Positions 1 through 9,976 of a DNA stretch of 37,481 bases are shown piece after piece (position 1 is the stretch's first letter; each line of letters starts with the position of its first letter). Source of the DNA: Gracilaria gracilis (Eukaryota > Rhodophyta > Florideophyceae > Gracilariales > Gracilariaceae); the NCBI GenBank assembly GCA_030374805.1, contig JARGSG010000226.1, positions 1 through 37,481 of the forward strand. The letters are read 5' to 3'. The position numbers were made by a program, and so were the translations under genes. Below the pieces are notes generated by a model. That model was not told the DNA's origin. It ran no database searches and saw nothing but the letters and a program-made list of their open reading frames with translations.

Positions 1-1140
1 CTTCTGTGTGCCGCCATTCTGCATCACAGTGTCTGACACAGCGGCGTGAATGGCATATTCATCACCAACTGCCAGTACAGCGGGATCGACGTTCCCTTGC
101 AGCACACCACTCTACTCTCGCCTGACATCAGAGAGGCGCACGGACCAGTCAACACCCAGCACATCAGCCACGCCACTAAACTCTGAGCAAATGTTGTTTA
201 TCTTTCCCGCCAAGCCATTGGCAAAAAAAATGACGGGCGTATCCGGGCATCGCTTCTTGATTGCCGTGATTGATTTCTTGGCATAGGGGATCGCGAAGCG
301 CCTGTACTGTTCCGGCGACAGGTGGTGTGCCCATGAATCAAAGAGTTGAACGGCTTGAGCTCCTGAATCTATCTGAAAGACAGCATAAGCGGCGACAAGG
401 TCCAAGAGTCGATCCAGCAGCAGAGGCAGACTATCGTCAGACGTAGAGTACATGAAGCGCTTAACGTTGAGCAGGTTCTTAGCTGAGCGACCCTCGATCA
501 TGTAGGCGGCGAGCGTGAATGGAGTGCCAACAAAACCGAGCAGCGCAGTGTGCGGATCGATGTCGCGTCGGAGCGCCTGCAAAACCTGACGCACAAACTG
601 GAGTTTTCCCAGATCAAACTCATTGGCAATGAGGCTCCGAATCTGCTCATGAGTTCTCAGCGGGTCTGTCATGATGGGCCCCGTGCCGGGGACGATATCA
701 AAGTGCTGGCCGAACACTGGCAACGGCGTGAGGATGTCGGAGAAGAAAATGACGGCGTCGACGCCAAAGGGGCGCCACGGCTGCAACGAGAGCTCGCGCG
801 CGATGTCGAAAGTCTCGGAGCGGTGGCGGAAGGGGTACTTTTCGCTCTAGGCGCGGAAGTCGGCCATGTAGCGGCCAGCCTGACGCATGAGCCAGACGGG
901 CGGACGCTCAACGCGCTGGCCGCGGGCGGCGCGCAGCAGCAGTGGCTCGTTCGCCGGCGTGGGCAGCGCGGAGGCTCGCAGCCGCCGCGGCGAGAGCGGT
1001 GCCGCCTTGTGAACGACGCTTCGCGCGTCGCGGCGCGCGCGAAGCGGCAGCGCGCCAACGAAAGCGGACGGCGGCGCTATGCTGCAGGCGCGGGCAATGC
1101 GCGCCGGCGAGTACGCGAGGCGCAAGCTCATCGCGTGCAT
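1..1140 (-). pseudogene. hemE: Uroporphyrinogen decarboxylase, copy 1, two in-frame UAG codons; 3' end off window
   Basis: UROD decarboxylates uroporphyrinogen III to coproporphyrinogen III in heme and chlorophyll synthesis. The reading frame from Met at 1140 starts with a basic, Ser/Ala/Arg-rich stretch of about 60 residues that looks like an organelle presequence, then [40 protein letters not shown] and QLFDSWAHHLSP. The active-site Arg, first Asp, Tyr and Ser known from the family are all kept. The frame is interrupted by UAG at 847-849 (between FRA and SEKYPF) and at 112-114 (between RRE and SGVLQGNVDP), with no frameshift between them. The C-terminus continues past base 1. It is divergent from the EF-hand exon at 1404. 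Either a pseudogene or a gene read through its stops. Shared stops show they predate the duplication. Confidence 0.85.
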
Positions 1141-1340
1141 CAGGCGGCACTGAGATCAAGCGGCACGCGCACTCGCGCTTCCTTACAGCGCGGTGGCACT
1201 GACAGCTCGCTGCGCGCCGCTGTTGCCCCCCGCGCGAGTGCGTCGCTGTTGCCCCCGGCGCGCGCGTGCGCGGGCTGCACGTGGCCGAATTGCGCACACG
1301 CGCCAGAGTATTGGCGCAGCAGCGGCGCGCCGTAGCGCCG

Positions 1341-1350
1341 TATAAAAAAG
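1341..1350 (+). promoter_or_regulatory. TATA-like box upstream of EF-hand exon, copy 1
   Basis: TATAAAAAAG stands in a very GC-rich stretch, about 55-60 bp upstream of the ATG at 1404, a reasonable place for a core promoter. In copy 2 the same site reads TATGAAAAAG (23314), losing the TATAAA core. Function is inferred. Confidence 0.5.
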
Positions 1351-1403
1351 CGCCGCGCCGCGACGCTCGCAGCTCCACCTCCGCTCTTCTCTTCTCAAAC
1401 ACA

Positions 1404-1708
1404 ATGCCCCTGCCCAGCGCCGCGCGCCCCGCGCGCGCAGCGTCCTCCTAGCGCCTCCCTAGCGCCCCCGCGCCGTCTCTGCCTCGCCCTCTCGCTCGAC
1501 TTCTCTGCGCCCTCTACGCTCTCGCGCGGGAGCGAGCTGGCCACCTTCCCCAGCACCAGCCTGTCGCAGGTCTCCCCCGACCATGCAGAGGCCTCCGTCA
1601 GCATGGAGAGCATTGGAGAGGGGAGCGCGGAAGAGCGCCTACGGTACCTTTTCCAAATGTATGACACCGACAGTTGTGGCGACCTCGACGCAGCTGAGAT
1701 CGAAAAAG
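1404..1708 (+). pseudogene. EF-hand protein, first exon, copy 1 (frameshifted)
   Basis: The recognisable part, around 1603-1708, contains the phrase ERLRYLFQMYDTDSCGDLDAAE: a helix followed by a calcium-binding loop of the form DxDxxGxLxxxE (position 5 is Cys instead of the usual Ser/Asn). The coding match stops at GAAAAAG|GT (GT at 1709-1710), which looks like a 5' splice site. The upstream ATG at 1404 lies 65 bp downstream of a TATA-like box, but in copy 1 an extra base near 1425-1435 puts it out of frame with the EF-hand; in copy 2 the two are in frame. A later start at 1603 (MESIGEGS) would avoid the frameshift. The downstream exons were not recognised, so the full protein (calmodulin-like, carrier or kinase) is unknown. 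Confidence 0.5.
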
Positions 1709-2633
1709 GTTTTTGTTGTCATCAGTTACACCATCCGCAGCATCCGCATCTGCGTTTGTCAATGCGGACGTGTCGAAGTTTATGAATCCGTTCTACACAT
1801 AGAACAGAGAAGCCCCACAGTAAGGACAGGAGACTGTTCCCTGTTACTTGCTTGTGGCTTGGGTTCTGCAACTTTTCCATATCTCACGCCATACCTTTAC
1901 GTATTGTGAGTTCTTTCTGGATAATCTGGCAATCAGCCAAGCGCTTCGCGATGTTGTGGTGGTGAGCGCATATTTATCGAGAGGGTTTACAACAAGTTAT
2001 GATCCATGATAGATATGGTGGAATCGGAAGTGTTATGGAATTGGAAACATGAGCTTTGTGAGAAGGGCAAAATGTACGGCAATTGGCGTAGGCGGTACAA
2101 GTTAAAAATCGGAAGCTCACTGCATCAGTATTGGCCATGAGATGCGCCATAAGCCTCTCAACTTTGTCATCGCAGCCCTTGTCGCCGCTCAAGCTCTCAG
2201 ATACCCCCGGGATGCATAACCGTCACTTCTCTTGCTTCGCTCACACCAATCGCTTCGAAAACTCTATATTAATGGTCTTTCGTACTGTCTGTTCAATGCT
2301 CATGACAGCTCGAAAAGGGTTTTGCACAACGCGTTTAATGGAATGAGACAAGAATTCGTGTCCCGGTTTTCTGCCAATCAGAGAACGACGATGGTTCCCT
2401 CGTGTCCTCTCTGCTAACCAATGAGCTACGCTTTACATATCTCGCTACCTTTACCCGTTTTCTTCCGAGAGGGCACTGCAACTGACCCTGTACGGAAGCT
2501 GTGACGGCGCAAGAAAATCTCATCTGCCAAAATCCTTCTGCTTTCTGTGCAGTCTGGCAGAAGAGCGACGCCGACATTGCTTTCAAAGTTAATCACACCG
2601 AACCGATCGAGCGTTGAAAGGTCTAGATTACAT
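1709..2633. other. Region with no recognised gene, copy 1
   Basis: Probably begins with an intron of the EF-hand gene. On the minus strand, 2121-2192 encodes GDKGCDDKVERLMAHLM followed by ANTDA and a GTGAGC that could be a splice donor; this may be a lone exon but I do not recognise the family. The rest shows only short open frames that differ little between the copies. Confidence 0.3.
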
Positions 2634-3098
2634 TCATGACATTCCTACTTGAGCAAAAGAAGACGTGGTCGACGTTATGGCCGAAGACTTCATCGCAAGA
2701 ACATTGGAAGGAATCGTCCTTACCTTATAGAATGAACGATTCACATGTCTCGCTTCGGCTGCATCCCTCATGTTGCCAGTTATATTCCTGACACTGTAAC
2801 ATCCCTGGACTGCGTACCTGCAAGACGTGGCTGTTGTACTGTTTCGGTACATGCAATTGATAATCGGCGCCAGGTTTGTAGCGTAAGGGAAGCGGCGAAT
2901 CGATATTCTTTCTGGCTGTGGTTTGGTACACAATTGCGTATTCGGGTGCAAGGAACACTCACTGTCAAAATGGATTGGGGGTGAATATCCAACAACTGCG
3001 ACGGCAATCTGCTCGGGAATGTTTTCTATTTCGGCTCCATTGGGCATCACTGACAGAGTCCATACAGCTCCTCTGTACCTGTAAACGTCCCTTCTCAA
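2634..3098 (-). CDS. ORF of 154 aa just downstream of tnp2, copy 1
   Basis: Open frame of 154 codons that begins (non-ATG) 9 bp after the tnp2 stop and lies in the same frame as the end of that gene, separated by two consecutive UAA codons. No family is recognised. It may be the 3' part of the element or an untranslated tail that happens to be open. Copy 2 differs by two Arg-to-Lys changes near its N-terminus. Six Cys residues occur without an obvious zinc-finger spacing. Confidence 0.25.
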   Translation of the reverse strand: MRRDVYRYRGAVWTLSVMPNGAEIENIPEQIAVAVVGYSPPIHFDSECSLHPNTQLCTKPQPERISIRRFPYATNLAPIINCMYRNSTTATSCRYAVQGCYSVRNITGNMRDAAEARHVNRSFYKVRTIPSNVLAMKSSAITSTTSSFAQVGMS

Positions 3099-3107
3099 AG
3101 CTGTTTA

Positions 3108-6100
3108 TTATATTCTCATGCGAACACCTTGAAGAGTCTCTGGAACACGGGTGCAAATGGAATTACGGTTTTGCTTCTCGTCCAGGAAGTAACGACGTCC
3201 CGAAATGTCTAACATCTCGATCACTCTATCGACGCAATGAATGTTCTCGACCGATCGCACAGTGTTCTGTCTACCCTCTACATATACTACACCGTGAGCA
3301 GAGTCTTCTGTAAGACCATATTGCCACGCTACATCAACCAGGACCGGTGTGACAGTATCCAGTCCTCCACTAGTTTGAAATTCAAGAAAAACCTCGTATA
3401 TCTGGTGCACTGCACCATAGTACAAATCCCTTTGGTCTATTTCCGTGGATGAGAAGGATGTTTCTGAAGGTAATGAATCTGGGACAAAGTGTGCAGCAAT
3501 ATGACATTTTTGACGTGCAGACTGCTGTTTCGAGAAACGTGCCCGAAAGACATCTTTGGTCTCTAAGGATATTGTGTAACCATCTCTCAGTATCGATGCA
3601 CTGCCGAAGCGTTTGAAGTACTTGAGATTTTAGTTGGAGAGGGCGTGGTTGAAGGTCTCTGATACAATTCGATTCAAAGCAAATTGGAAATCATTTGAAA
3701 CATGTTCTGAAATCGATCCTACACCGTGGCATCGAACATTGACTCCTGTGCCATGCATCGAATTTTCGACGCCTTTCATGTCGCTGGACGAATTTCTAAG
3801 GCTAACGGAATTGGAACCATCATTCTGTCTTCCGGTGTCGTACCATTGTTCGTGAGTTTGAGGGCCAAAAGTCGGAAGTTCTTGTGAAATATATGGGAGC
3901 TAATGTGAGAGGTACTCTGTATCCTTTTTCCAACTTCTCCAAGTAATCTCTCAATTACGAACTGCGATGACAGTAGGAGTGGTCCACATTCTCTGAGAAG
4001 GTGCGGAAGATGAAGTATTGCGTGTGTTGTTGGCGTAAAGCAGAATGAATCGGATTCCGAACGGTAGAACAAGATACAGAACCTCGTGTACGCCTCCTCG
4101 ATGACAGATTGCATCATTTGCACCTGCTCCGGCCCAGAGTTGTAGGAAAATGAAAGTGATACGAGCTTTGATGTGACCACAGCCAGAAGCAGGATACCTT
4201 TTCGAACCCTGTATCGGTGTAAGAAAGGAACCAAGTACAGCTCAGCATGGCGTCTGAAATCCTCCGCCTCATATCTTGAAAGGTACTCAAGAGAAAGTAG
4301 GGATCTTCCCCATGAGCTGGGTACCGCTTGTCTTGAGTGTTCCATAGATCTGTTGATCTTCGACAAAGTATCACCTGAAATACAGTATCCTGGTTTCGGG
4401 GAAACTCCTTCAAGTTTGGGATGCGATCCCGTAATGAGGTTAAGAACATGTTTCAGCCAGCCTAAGAGAACTGGATGCATAGCATCATACGGAAAGGAGA
4501 ACACATAATCCATCTTCAAGTGGGACAATACTGACCTTCTCTTGATTCCAGAGCTCATACGGATTTCTTTTCTGATTCTTGGGTCAACATGTTCCTGAGA
4601 AAGCTTTCTCCATGCTATCGTAACATCCTTACTTTCCCGCTTTCCTGGACATTCCAGGTCAATGAAATCTCGTATGGCCCGTGAGTTTCAGGTTCGAAAA
4701 AGGTGCTTGATAGCTCCCACTCTCATCTCAGGTACCGCGCAATTACTATTGCACTGTTTCACGTACTGCTTCGTCTTGTGGCAAAATCGACAGAATGTTG
4801 TCCCGTTATGTCCAACATAGCCAAAGACCTTTGAGGCAGCTGGCCAATCTGCTGTAAAGTACAGCACAAATGCCTTCACCGTTCGTATTTTTCTATCGTA
4901 ACACGGCATTCTGATACCGTTCTCGAGAGTTCGGAGATCGAGCACCAATTCTGCGAGGAAAGTGTTAAAATACTCCGAGTCATGATTCCCAGGAATTACT
5001 GCATGAATTATTGCGTTGGATGCTTTGCTTCGTGCCTTCGGTCTGAAGTTGAGGATTGTTGACACGAGAGGCCATGTCGAGATTACTGTACCATTCCTAC
5101 GCTTTCCGCACTCAAATCCATCAGTAGAGAGTGTGACATATATGAATATCTCTTCATCCTCCCTCCAACCTCGCAAATTTGATTCATGCAATATAAAGAA
5201 GGTAGAGCCATGGTAGTAATCATGGGGAGGTCTCTGCTGAATTGGAAGCGATATACTGTTACAGGCTCTTCTAAAACCATCCATGAGTTCTGCAAACGTC
5301 TCTTTGGCGTTGGAACGACCTCTAAGTGCTGAAGACAGTTTCAAAAACCAAAAGGATTTCGATTCTTTCTTGAACTTTTTACAAATACGGGGCAGCACTC
5401 CATTTTCTTCGCACATCCAGATTGAGCAGCATGACCGTGAGGGCACATTGCGACTTTGAACTTGCACAACAATGACTTTCGAATTGAGTACGCATTCAAA
5501 CTCTTGAGTGAGAACCTAGATTAGAGAGGTTGTGTCTGCAGCAACCTTTGAAGCGCTCTTTGCCACACGTCAGACATCTCGGCACTGTGCAAAAAGTCTG
5601 CAAGTCTTTCGAACTCTGCTTGTTTCTCACACGGGTAGTGCATGCTATTCTGAGAGCTCGCGTACTGATCTTCCTGTGAAAGAGGGGCAGGGATGTCCCA
5701 TAGATCTTGTTCAATTGTTATTACATCTGGCGAAAGCAACAAATACTCTTCCTCTTCACTGAAGTGTTGCATTCTCGCAGTTATTTCTGTCTGGGCACCT
5801 GTTGTACCGTCGTCGCGAAGCTGTTCATGATTTTTAGCTATTTCTAGAGACATGTCTGCCGAGCGCAGGGAGTTGTGCATCGATTCATTCAATGGAACGT
5901 TCAAGTATTGGGAGCTGAGAGTGTTCTGACCGTTCTCGTTGCCGATCTCTTCCTCAGCTACTGAATTAAGTATGTTTAGCAGCTCTGGTACCTCTTCGTT
6001 ATGCATTGATGTTCCGATATTCGTCTCCCATCTGCATCTTCTCCGGACTGATGCTCCATTTTGAACGCCTTGCTTCGCAGAATCTGCGGATGCTAGAGGA

Positions 6101-6192
6101 CTGTACCCATCCTGCAGTTCTACACCGGCAAAGTTCTGACCTGAGCTTTCCCACCTATATCGTTTCCGGCGACCATGTCCTTCGGCAGACAT
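3108..6192 (-). pseudogene. CACTA-type transposase (tnp2 family), copy 1, broken
   Basis: Homologous to the transposase family tnp2 of En/Spm-CACTA elements. Visible in order from 6192: an acidic, Gln/Ser-rich N-terminal part of 223 residues ending at UAA (5521), a Cys/His-rich segment, the tnp2 core (STDGFECGKRRNGTVISTWP, then AVIPGNHDSEYFNTFL, then FVLYFTADWPAASKVFGYVG and a CRFCHKT zinc-ribbon-like piece), and a block with YVFSFPYDAMHPVLLGWLKH. Copy 1 carries private damage relative to copy 2: an altered, frameshifted Cys segment near 5390, a missing base near 3834 and a Tyr-to-UAA change near 3628. UAA at 5521 and UGA at 4688 are shared by both copies. Transcribed away from the ORF at 6685, the usual divergent arrangement for a two-gene element. 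Confidence 0.8.
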
Positions 6193-6684
6193 TACTCAGT
6201 GATGAACTAATGGTATAACAGGTGAACAAAAGGTGCATTGTGGAGTACCCTGGTCATGGAAACTATGAAATATAGCATACGCACACTGATTTTTGCTGAA
6301 GCCGAATTGTTTGGTGAAGGAATATCTGAGTAATGCAAACTTTCTCCAGATTTCAAAACATTCAAAGAAGTTTTCTCTTCGACTCATTTCACACGGTTCA
6401 AGGAATTTCGCTCCATTCGATGCTTCCCTTCGCTTAAATCCTCAGCTGCCCGCTCCATTATTATGTCTCCCATTCCCCGCACCACCGACAGGTCAACTCA
6501 GTCCCCAACTCGGTGTACCTCCCTTAGGATATCGCGACCCTACTTCCTTGGCTCCTACCTCTTTCCCCATTGAAGAGCACCTACTACATCCGCTGTGCGC
6601 TTGCGAAGTACGTTGTATCAACTTCTCTTCGCGTGCAAAGCTTGTCGATGCATTTCAGGAATCACGGAAACTGACTAAGTCCTT
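6193..6684. promoter_or_regulatory. Intergenic region between divergent transposon genes, copy 1
   Basis: About 490 bp separate the tnp2 gene (-) from the large ORF (+). Any promoters of the element should lie here. It holds an open frame of no recognised family (6293-6760), but no clear TATA box. Copies differ here at one visible base (6551 region). Confidence 0.3.
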
Positions 6685-8337
6685 ATGTTACATTCTGAAA
6701 CTACGAACAGTACTATGGGTTCACGAACATTGCATAAAGTTACTGCAGACAGCGTTTTAGGCGGTGAAAATTCATCTGTGAGCCCAAGCAACGCTGTTGG
6801 TGCATATGAACATGGAGATAGAGCCAGTCACCCTTTCGTGACCCGCCCAGCTCTCAATGCCAGAATCATTGCCACCGGAAGAGCAGCTCCACATGCAAAC
6901 CGTGAATTGCTTCCAGCAAACTCGGTCAGAATTCCCGGAGCGTCCTCGAAACGGAAGATGAAGGAGAATGATAGGGCTGGGTTTCCGACGGGTGCACTGC
7001 TCTCGGCGAGGGTAGTCTTTAATCGCCTTTATCAAGAGGGAATGAATGACCGTGCGGTAATCGACGACAACTATCCTATCTATCCTGAGATCTCGAATGC
7101 GGTCAAGGACAGAATTCGGCAGTTTCTGTACCAACTTCTTGGGTTAGAGCGTGGAATCCGCACGTTCAGATCCCTGCGCAATGAATTCGGCCCACAACTC
7201 TCTCAGCTGAAGCGAAACCTGGTGGACACCTTCCCTGTTTTGGCAGCCGCCCAGAATCATTGGGTCATCACGGAGTTCATCAAAGAGGCTATGCAAAGAG
7301 ATAAGAAAGCTAAATCTGAGGAGCGGAAGCGGGCGACGAAGCGAAATACAGGAAAAGGTGCCATCGAGGGTCACCTGGGTAGTGCGCCCAACAACGTTTA
7401 CAGCGCAGTGATGCAAGCAAGTGCCATTGGAAGTTCTGCTGCTACTCCCACTGAACATGAATTTTGCCCTCCATTGCCTTCCAGCTGTCAAACAAACGGC
7501 GAGAACGTTCGTCACAACGCAAGCTTGTCCGGCGATGAGGCTCAACATGTTGCATTGCCGAGGAAGTCATGTAACAGGACTGCGGCCGAAAAAGGCAAGG
7601 ATACCAGCCGTGCATTTAGTGCATCTCCCAGAGTTAGTTTGGAGAGAGCTCGATACGATGCGAGGGTGGGTGCATCTCGTGGTCATTATGGTAAATCAAA
7701 TGAATACGCATCCGAATGTGAGGGAGAAACGCAGGAAGGGCTTACTGAAGGTTCACGGGATGGAGATACTATCCCGATGAGGAAGGAAGTGGGTGTGAAG
7801 GAGCCAGGGTTGTCGCTACCATCTGGGTCTGCGTTGCGTAGTCGTGACCCTGGAGGTAGGAAAGACTCTCGAGCTTCGAAGGAACCGGGCCGACGACAGA
7901 AGGGAAAAGGGAGGAAGCGTAAGAGATGTATACTTGCGGAGGAAGAGAACGATGAAGAAGATGTTCGTCCATCAAATCAACGCGGTAGTGGTCAGCATGT
8001 AGAGCATGGGCGTCCCATGAATTCCACTAACGCGCGCAGTCGGAACAAGAAGACGCGTGCTGAACCCGGTTTTTCCCGAGCGCGTGACACCTTGATCAGT
8101 TATTCACCCTGTCCAAGGATTTCAACAATACCAACGGATTCTCTTGTAAGTTCAAGAAACGAGCCATCAATTTACGAGATCTGCAATACTTGGGATATCG
8201 TCCACCGGCCACTAACGTATGTGCCCTCTTCTCTCCCATCTCTCTCTGCACACAGAGAAGTGATTAGCAACTCATTGACGTCGTTTCACGGCTTGGACAA
8301 TGTTTCATGCTATTTCCCAGAGTATGTATCTTGCTAG
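6685..8337 (+). CDS. Second ORF of the CACTA-type element, 550 aa, copy 1
   Basis: Long uninterrupted frame; Met at 6685 or the later Met at 6715 (MGSRTLHK) could start it. Residues about 95-200 look folded and helical (GALLSARVVFNRLYQEGMND, then YPIYPEISNAVKDRIRQFLY). The remainder is low-complexity, strongly basic and hydrophilic, with patches such as RRQKGKGRKRKR followed by an acidic EEENDEED run, resembling a nuclear DNA-binding protein with localisation signals. No family is recognised. Its position divergent to tnp2 suggests the accessory, TNP1-like protein of the element. Because of an indel at about 8195 the last 43 residues differ from copy 2, which stops 41 codons earlier. Confidence 0.6.
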   Translation: MLHSETTNSTMGSRTLHKVTADSVLGGENSSVSPSNAVGAYEHGDRASHPFVTRPALNARIIATGRAAPHANRELLPANSVRIPGASSKRKMKENDRAGFPTGALLSARVVFNRLYQEGMNDRAVIDDNYPIYPEISNAVKDRIRQFLYQLLGLERGIRTFRSLRNEFGPQLSQLKRNLVDTFPVLAAAQNHWVITEFIKEAMQRDKKAKSEERKRATKRNTGKGAIEGHLGSAPNNVYSAVMQASAIGSSAATPTEHEFCPPLPSSCQTNGENVRHNASLSGDEAQHVALPRKSCNRTAAEKGKDTSRAFSASPRVSLERARYDARVGASRGHYGKSNEYASECEGETQEGLTEGSRDGDTIPMRKEVGVKEPGLSLPSGSALRSRDPGGRKDSRASKEPGRRQKGKGRKRKRCILAEEENDEEDVRPSNQRGSGQHVEHGRPMNSTNARSRNKKTRAEPGFSRARDTLISYSPCPRISTIPTDSLVSSRNEPSIYEICNTWDIVHRPLTYVPSSLPSLSAHREVISNSLTSFHGLDNVSCYFPEYVSC

Positions 8338-9117
8338 TTCAGGGGTGGTTTGCGCACATAATGGGGGCACGCTACGCAATCCTGTGTCTGGGTTTTTCTC
8401 GTATCTCATATTGTGGGCTTCGAAGTGCCTAATGGTCATGTACCAGTTTTCATTTGGTGGCATAATTGTCATAAAGTTGTACTGTTTTTGCTCCAGTTGC
8501 GCCCGTTCACAAGACCGTTAAGACGTATATGTCGGCCAAAATGACGACTCATACGAGACACTACTTGCCTGTATATGGTCCATTTCTTGCGAGGCTGCTG
8601 ACGGTTTCTTGTCTATACTGAAGCCATATATCGCACGTCCGTGTGCTCCATTGTACATCTTTTATGGACACCTCCAGGACTGTATACATACCTTCCTTGG
8701 AAGCAAATTGTCTGCCTTCCTCGCTATTTTTAAGTACCAGTTTGGGACTTTTTCTAAAGATCTTTTGGGTGTCCATTTTGGACTTATTTCGTACAGTCAA
8801 TGGACTCAACCAGTTGAGTCCATTGGCTGTACTAGAGTAGATTTTGCACAATTAATGGTAATATTCTGCGCTGCATTCGGTCACTTTCTGCGGAACACTT
8901 TGGGGCTCTTTTTGTCCAGCTTACGACCTCTCCAATGCAGCCATATATTGCACACATCTAAACGCCATGTTTTGGCCCACATTGCTGACTCACCTCGAAC
9001 ACATTTTACACGTAGCATGTGGGCCTCCTGTCGTCCATATCTGGCCCACATTGTGGTCTTCGAAATGGACCACAGGGTCATGGCATAGAAGCCTCTCCCA
9101 AAGCGCCAAGCACGTCG
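8338..9117. repeat. Non-coding region with palindrome and diverged direct repeats, copy 1
   Basis: No gene is recognised. Short motifs recur: AGCCATATAT followed by C/T and GCAC near 8621 and 8937, and TGGCCCACATTG near 8975 and 9042. A 19-bp-arm palindrome lies at 8792-8831. The region separates the element's ORF from the inverted transposase relic and may include element ends. Confidence 0.4.
8792..8831. repeat. Near-perfect palindrome, copy 1
   Basis: Arms TACAGTCAATGGACTCAAC (8792-8810) and GTTGAGTCCATTGGCTGTA (8813-8831) are inverted repeats with one mismatch and a 2-base spacer. They could extrude as a cruciform or be part of a nested small element. Confidence 0.85.
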
Positions 9118-9745
9118 ATAATATACAGAACTGGGACATCGGTGTAATATGCCATGGCGTGCTACATGTGTATGAACGTATTCCGGAATACCTAAGTGGA
9201 GCTTTGCACAGGTTTCTTGGAGCCAACTTCAATACTAATCTATCATCGGTGTTAAGCAAATCCGGAAGAAGATTTCGAACGGCAACGATACAGAAAGAAG
9301 GCAAAAACCTATTCATATAGAGCAGAGAATCGTTCACAGAAAGACATCATATTGCTGCATATTTTGTTCGAGATGGTTCACAGCCTTCCTCTCGCAATTC
9401 TGAGTCTTTTGAGACCCTCGTAGAGATGTGTAATATGGGTCCATAAACAAAATATTGGAGTTAGCCGTGGAGGTTCTGAGCAATGGACAGAGGCTGAAAC
9501 TGAGGCCCGTATTTGTGGATGGGTCCTGGGAGTATGGCATATTTGAAGATTGTTCTTTTCAACTCCTATACACAGAGGTAATGCGAAGAATTATCAATAA
9601 CATCGAGATCGTAAACTGCATCAACAGAGAAATCGGATTTTTAAGCTTTGCCGGGCGTTGCTACTACCTAAATAGAAATCGAATAGCTTCAAGTCGTTTG
9701 GCATATGTCATTGAAGCCTTGCAGGTAATTAGAAAACACGTATAG
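9118..9745 (+). pseudogene. Relic of a tnp2-type transposase C-terminus, opposite orientation, copy 1
   Basis: Translated on the plus strand this aligns collinearly with the C-terminal region of the minus-strand tnp2 gene at 3108-6192. Paired phrases: ICHGVLHVYE with RCHGVGSISE; RHHIAAYFVRD with KCHIAAHFVPD; LRPVFVDGSWEYGIFEDC with VTPVLVDVAWQYGLTEDS; INREIGFLSFAGRCYYL with VDRVIEMLDISGRRYFL. An in-frame UAG at 9318-9320 falls opposite a GAG (Glu) codon of the tnp2 gene, and a frameshift lies near 9448. Both sequences end at equivalent positions (RMRI and RKHV before stops). Divergence is large, so this is an older, related element and not a copy of the neighbour. Confidence 0.75.
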
Positions 9746-9976
9746 CTGGTGCAAAAGGGCATTGAAATAACGCTCATTCCTTCAGCGAGTCCCTTTCTGT
9801 TCTCCTTTTGATTCGAATTCGGGTACACACTATGTATTCTGGCGCAGTTGAAATGCGTTTAACACACAGATTCTTCGGTACTGTTTGCACGGCAACCTCC
9901 CCGTCATAAAGATAGAAACCAATGGTGAGTTGGAAGTGAGAATTTGGAGAGTCGTAATTCCAGTTAGTGAAAACTC

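Noticed and set aside
550..1335. Long plus-strand ORF of 261 codons (and its counterpart at 22493-23308)
   Set aside because: It is antisense to UROD and to the GC-rich promoter side; high GC and frame-shadowing explain its length. No family-like motifs.
8609..9088. 159-codon plus-strand ORF
   Set aside because: It spans the palindrome and diverged repeats and has no recognisable domain; better explained as repetitive non-coding DNA.
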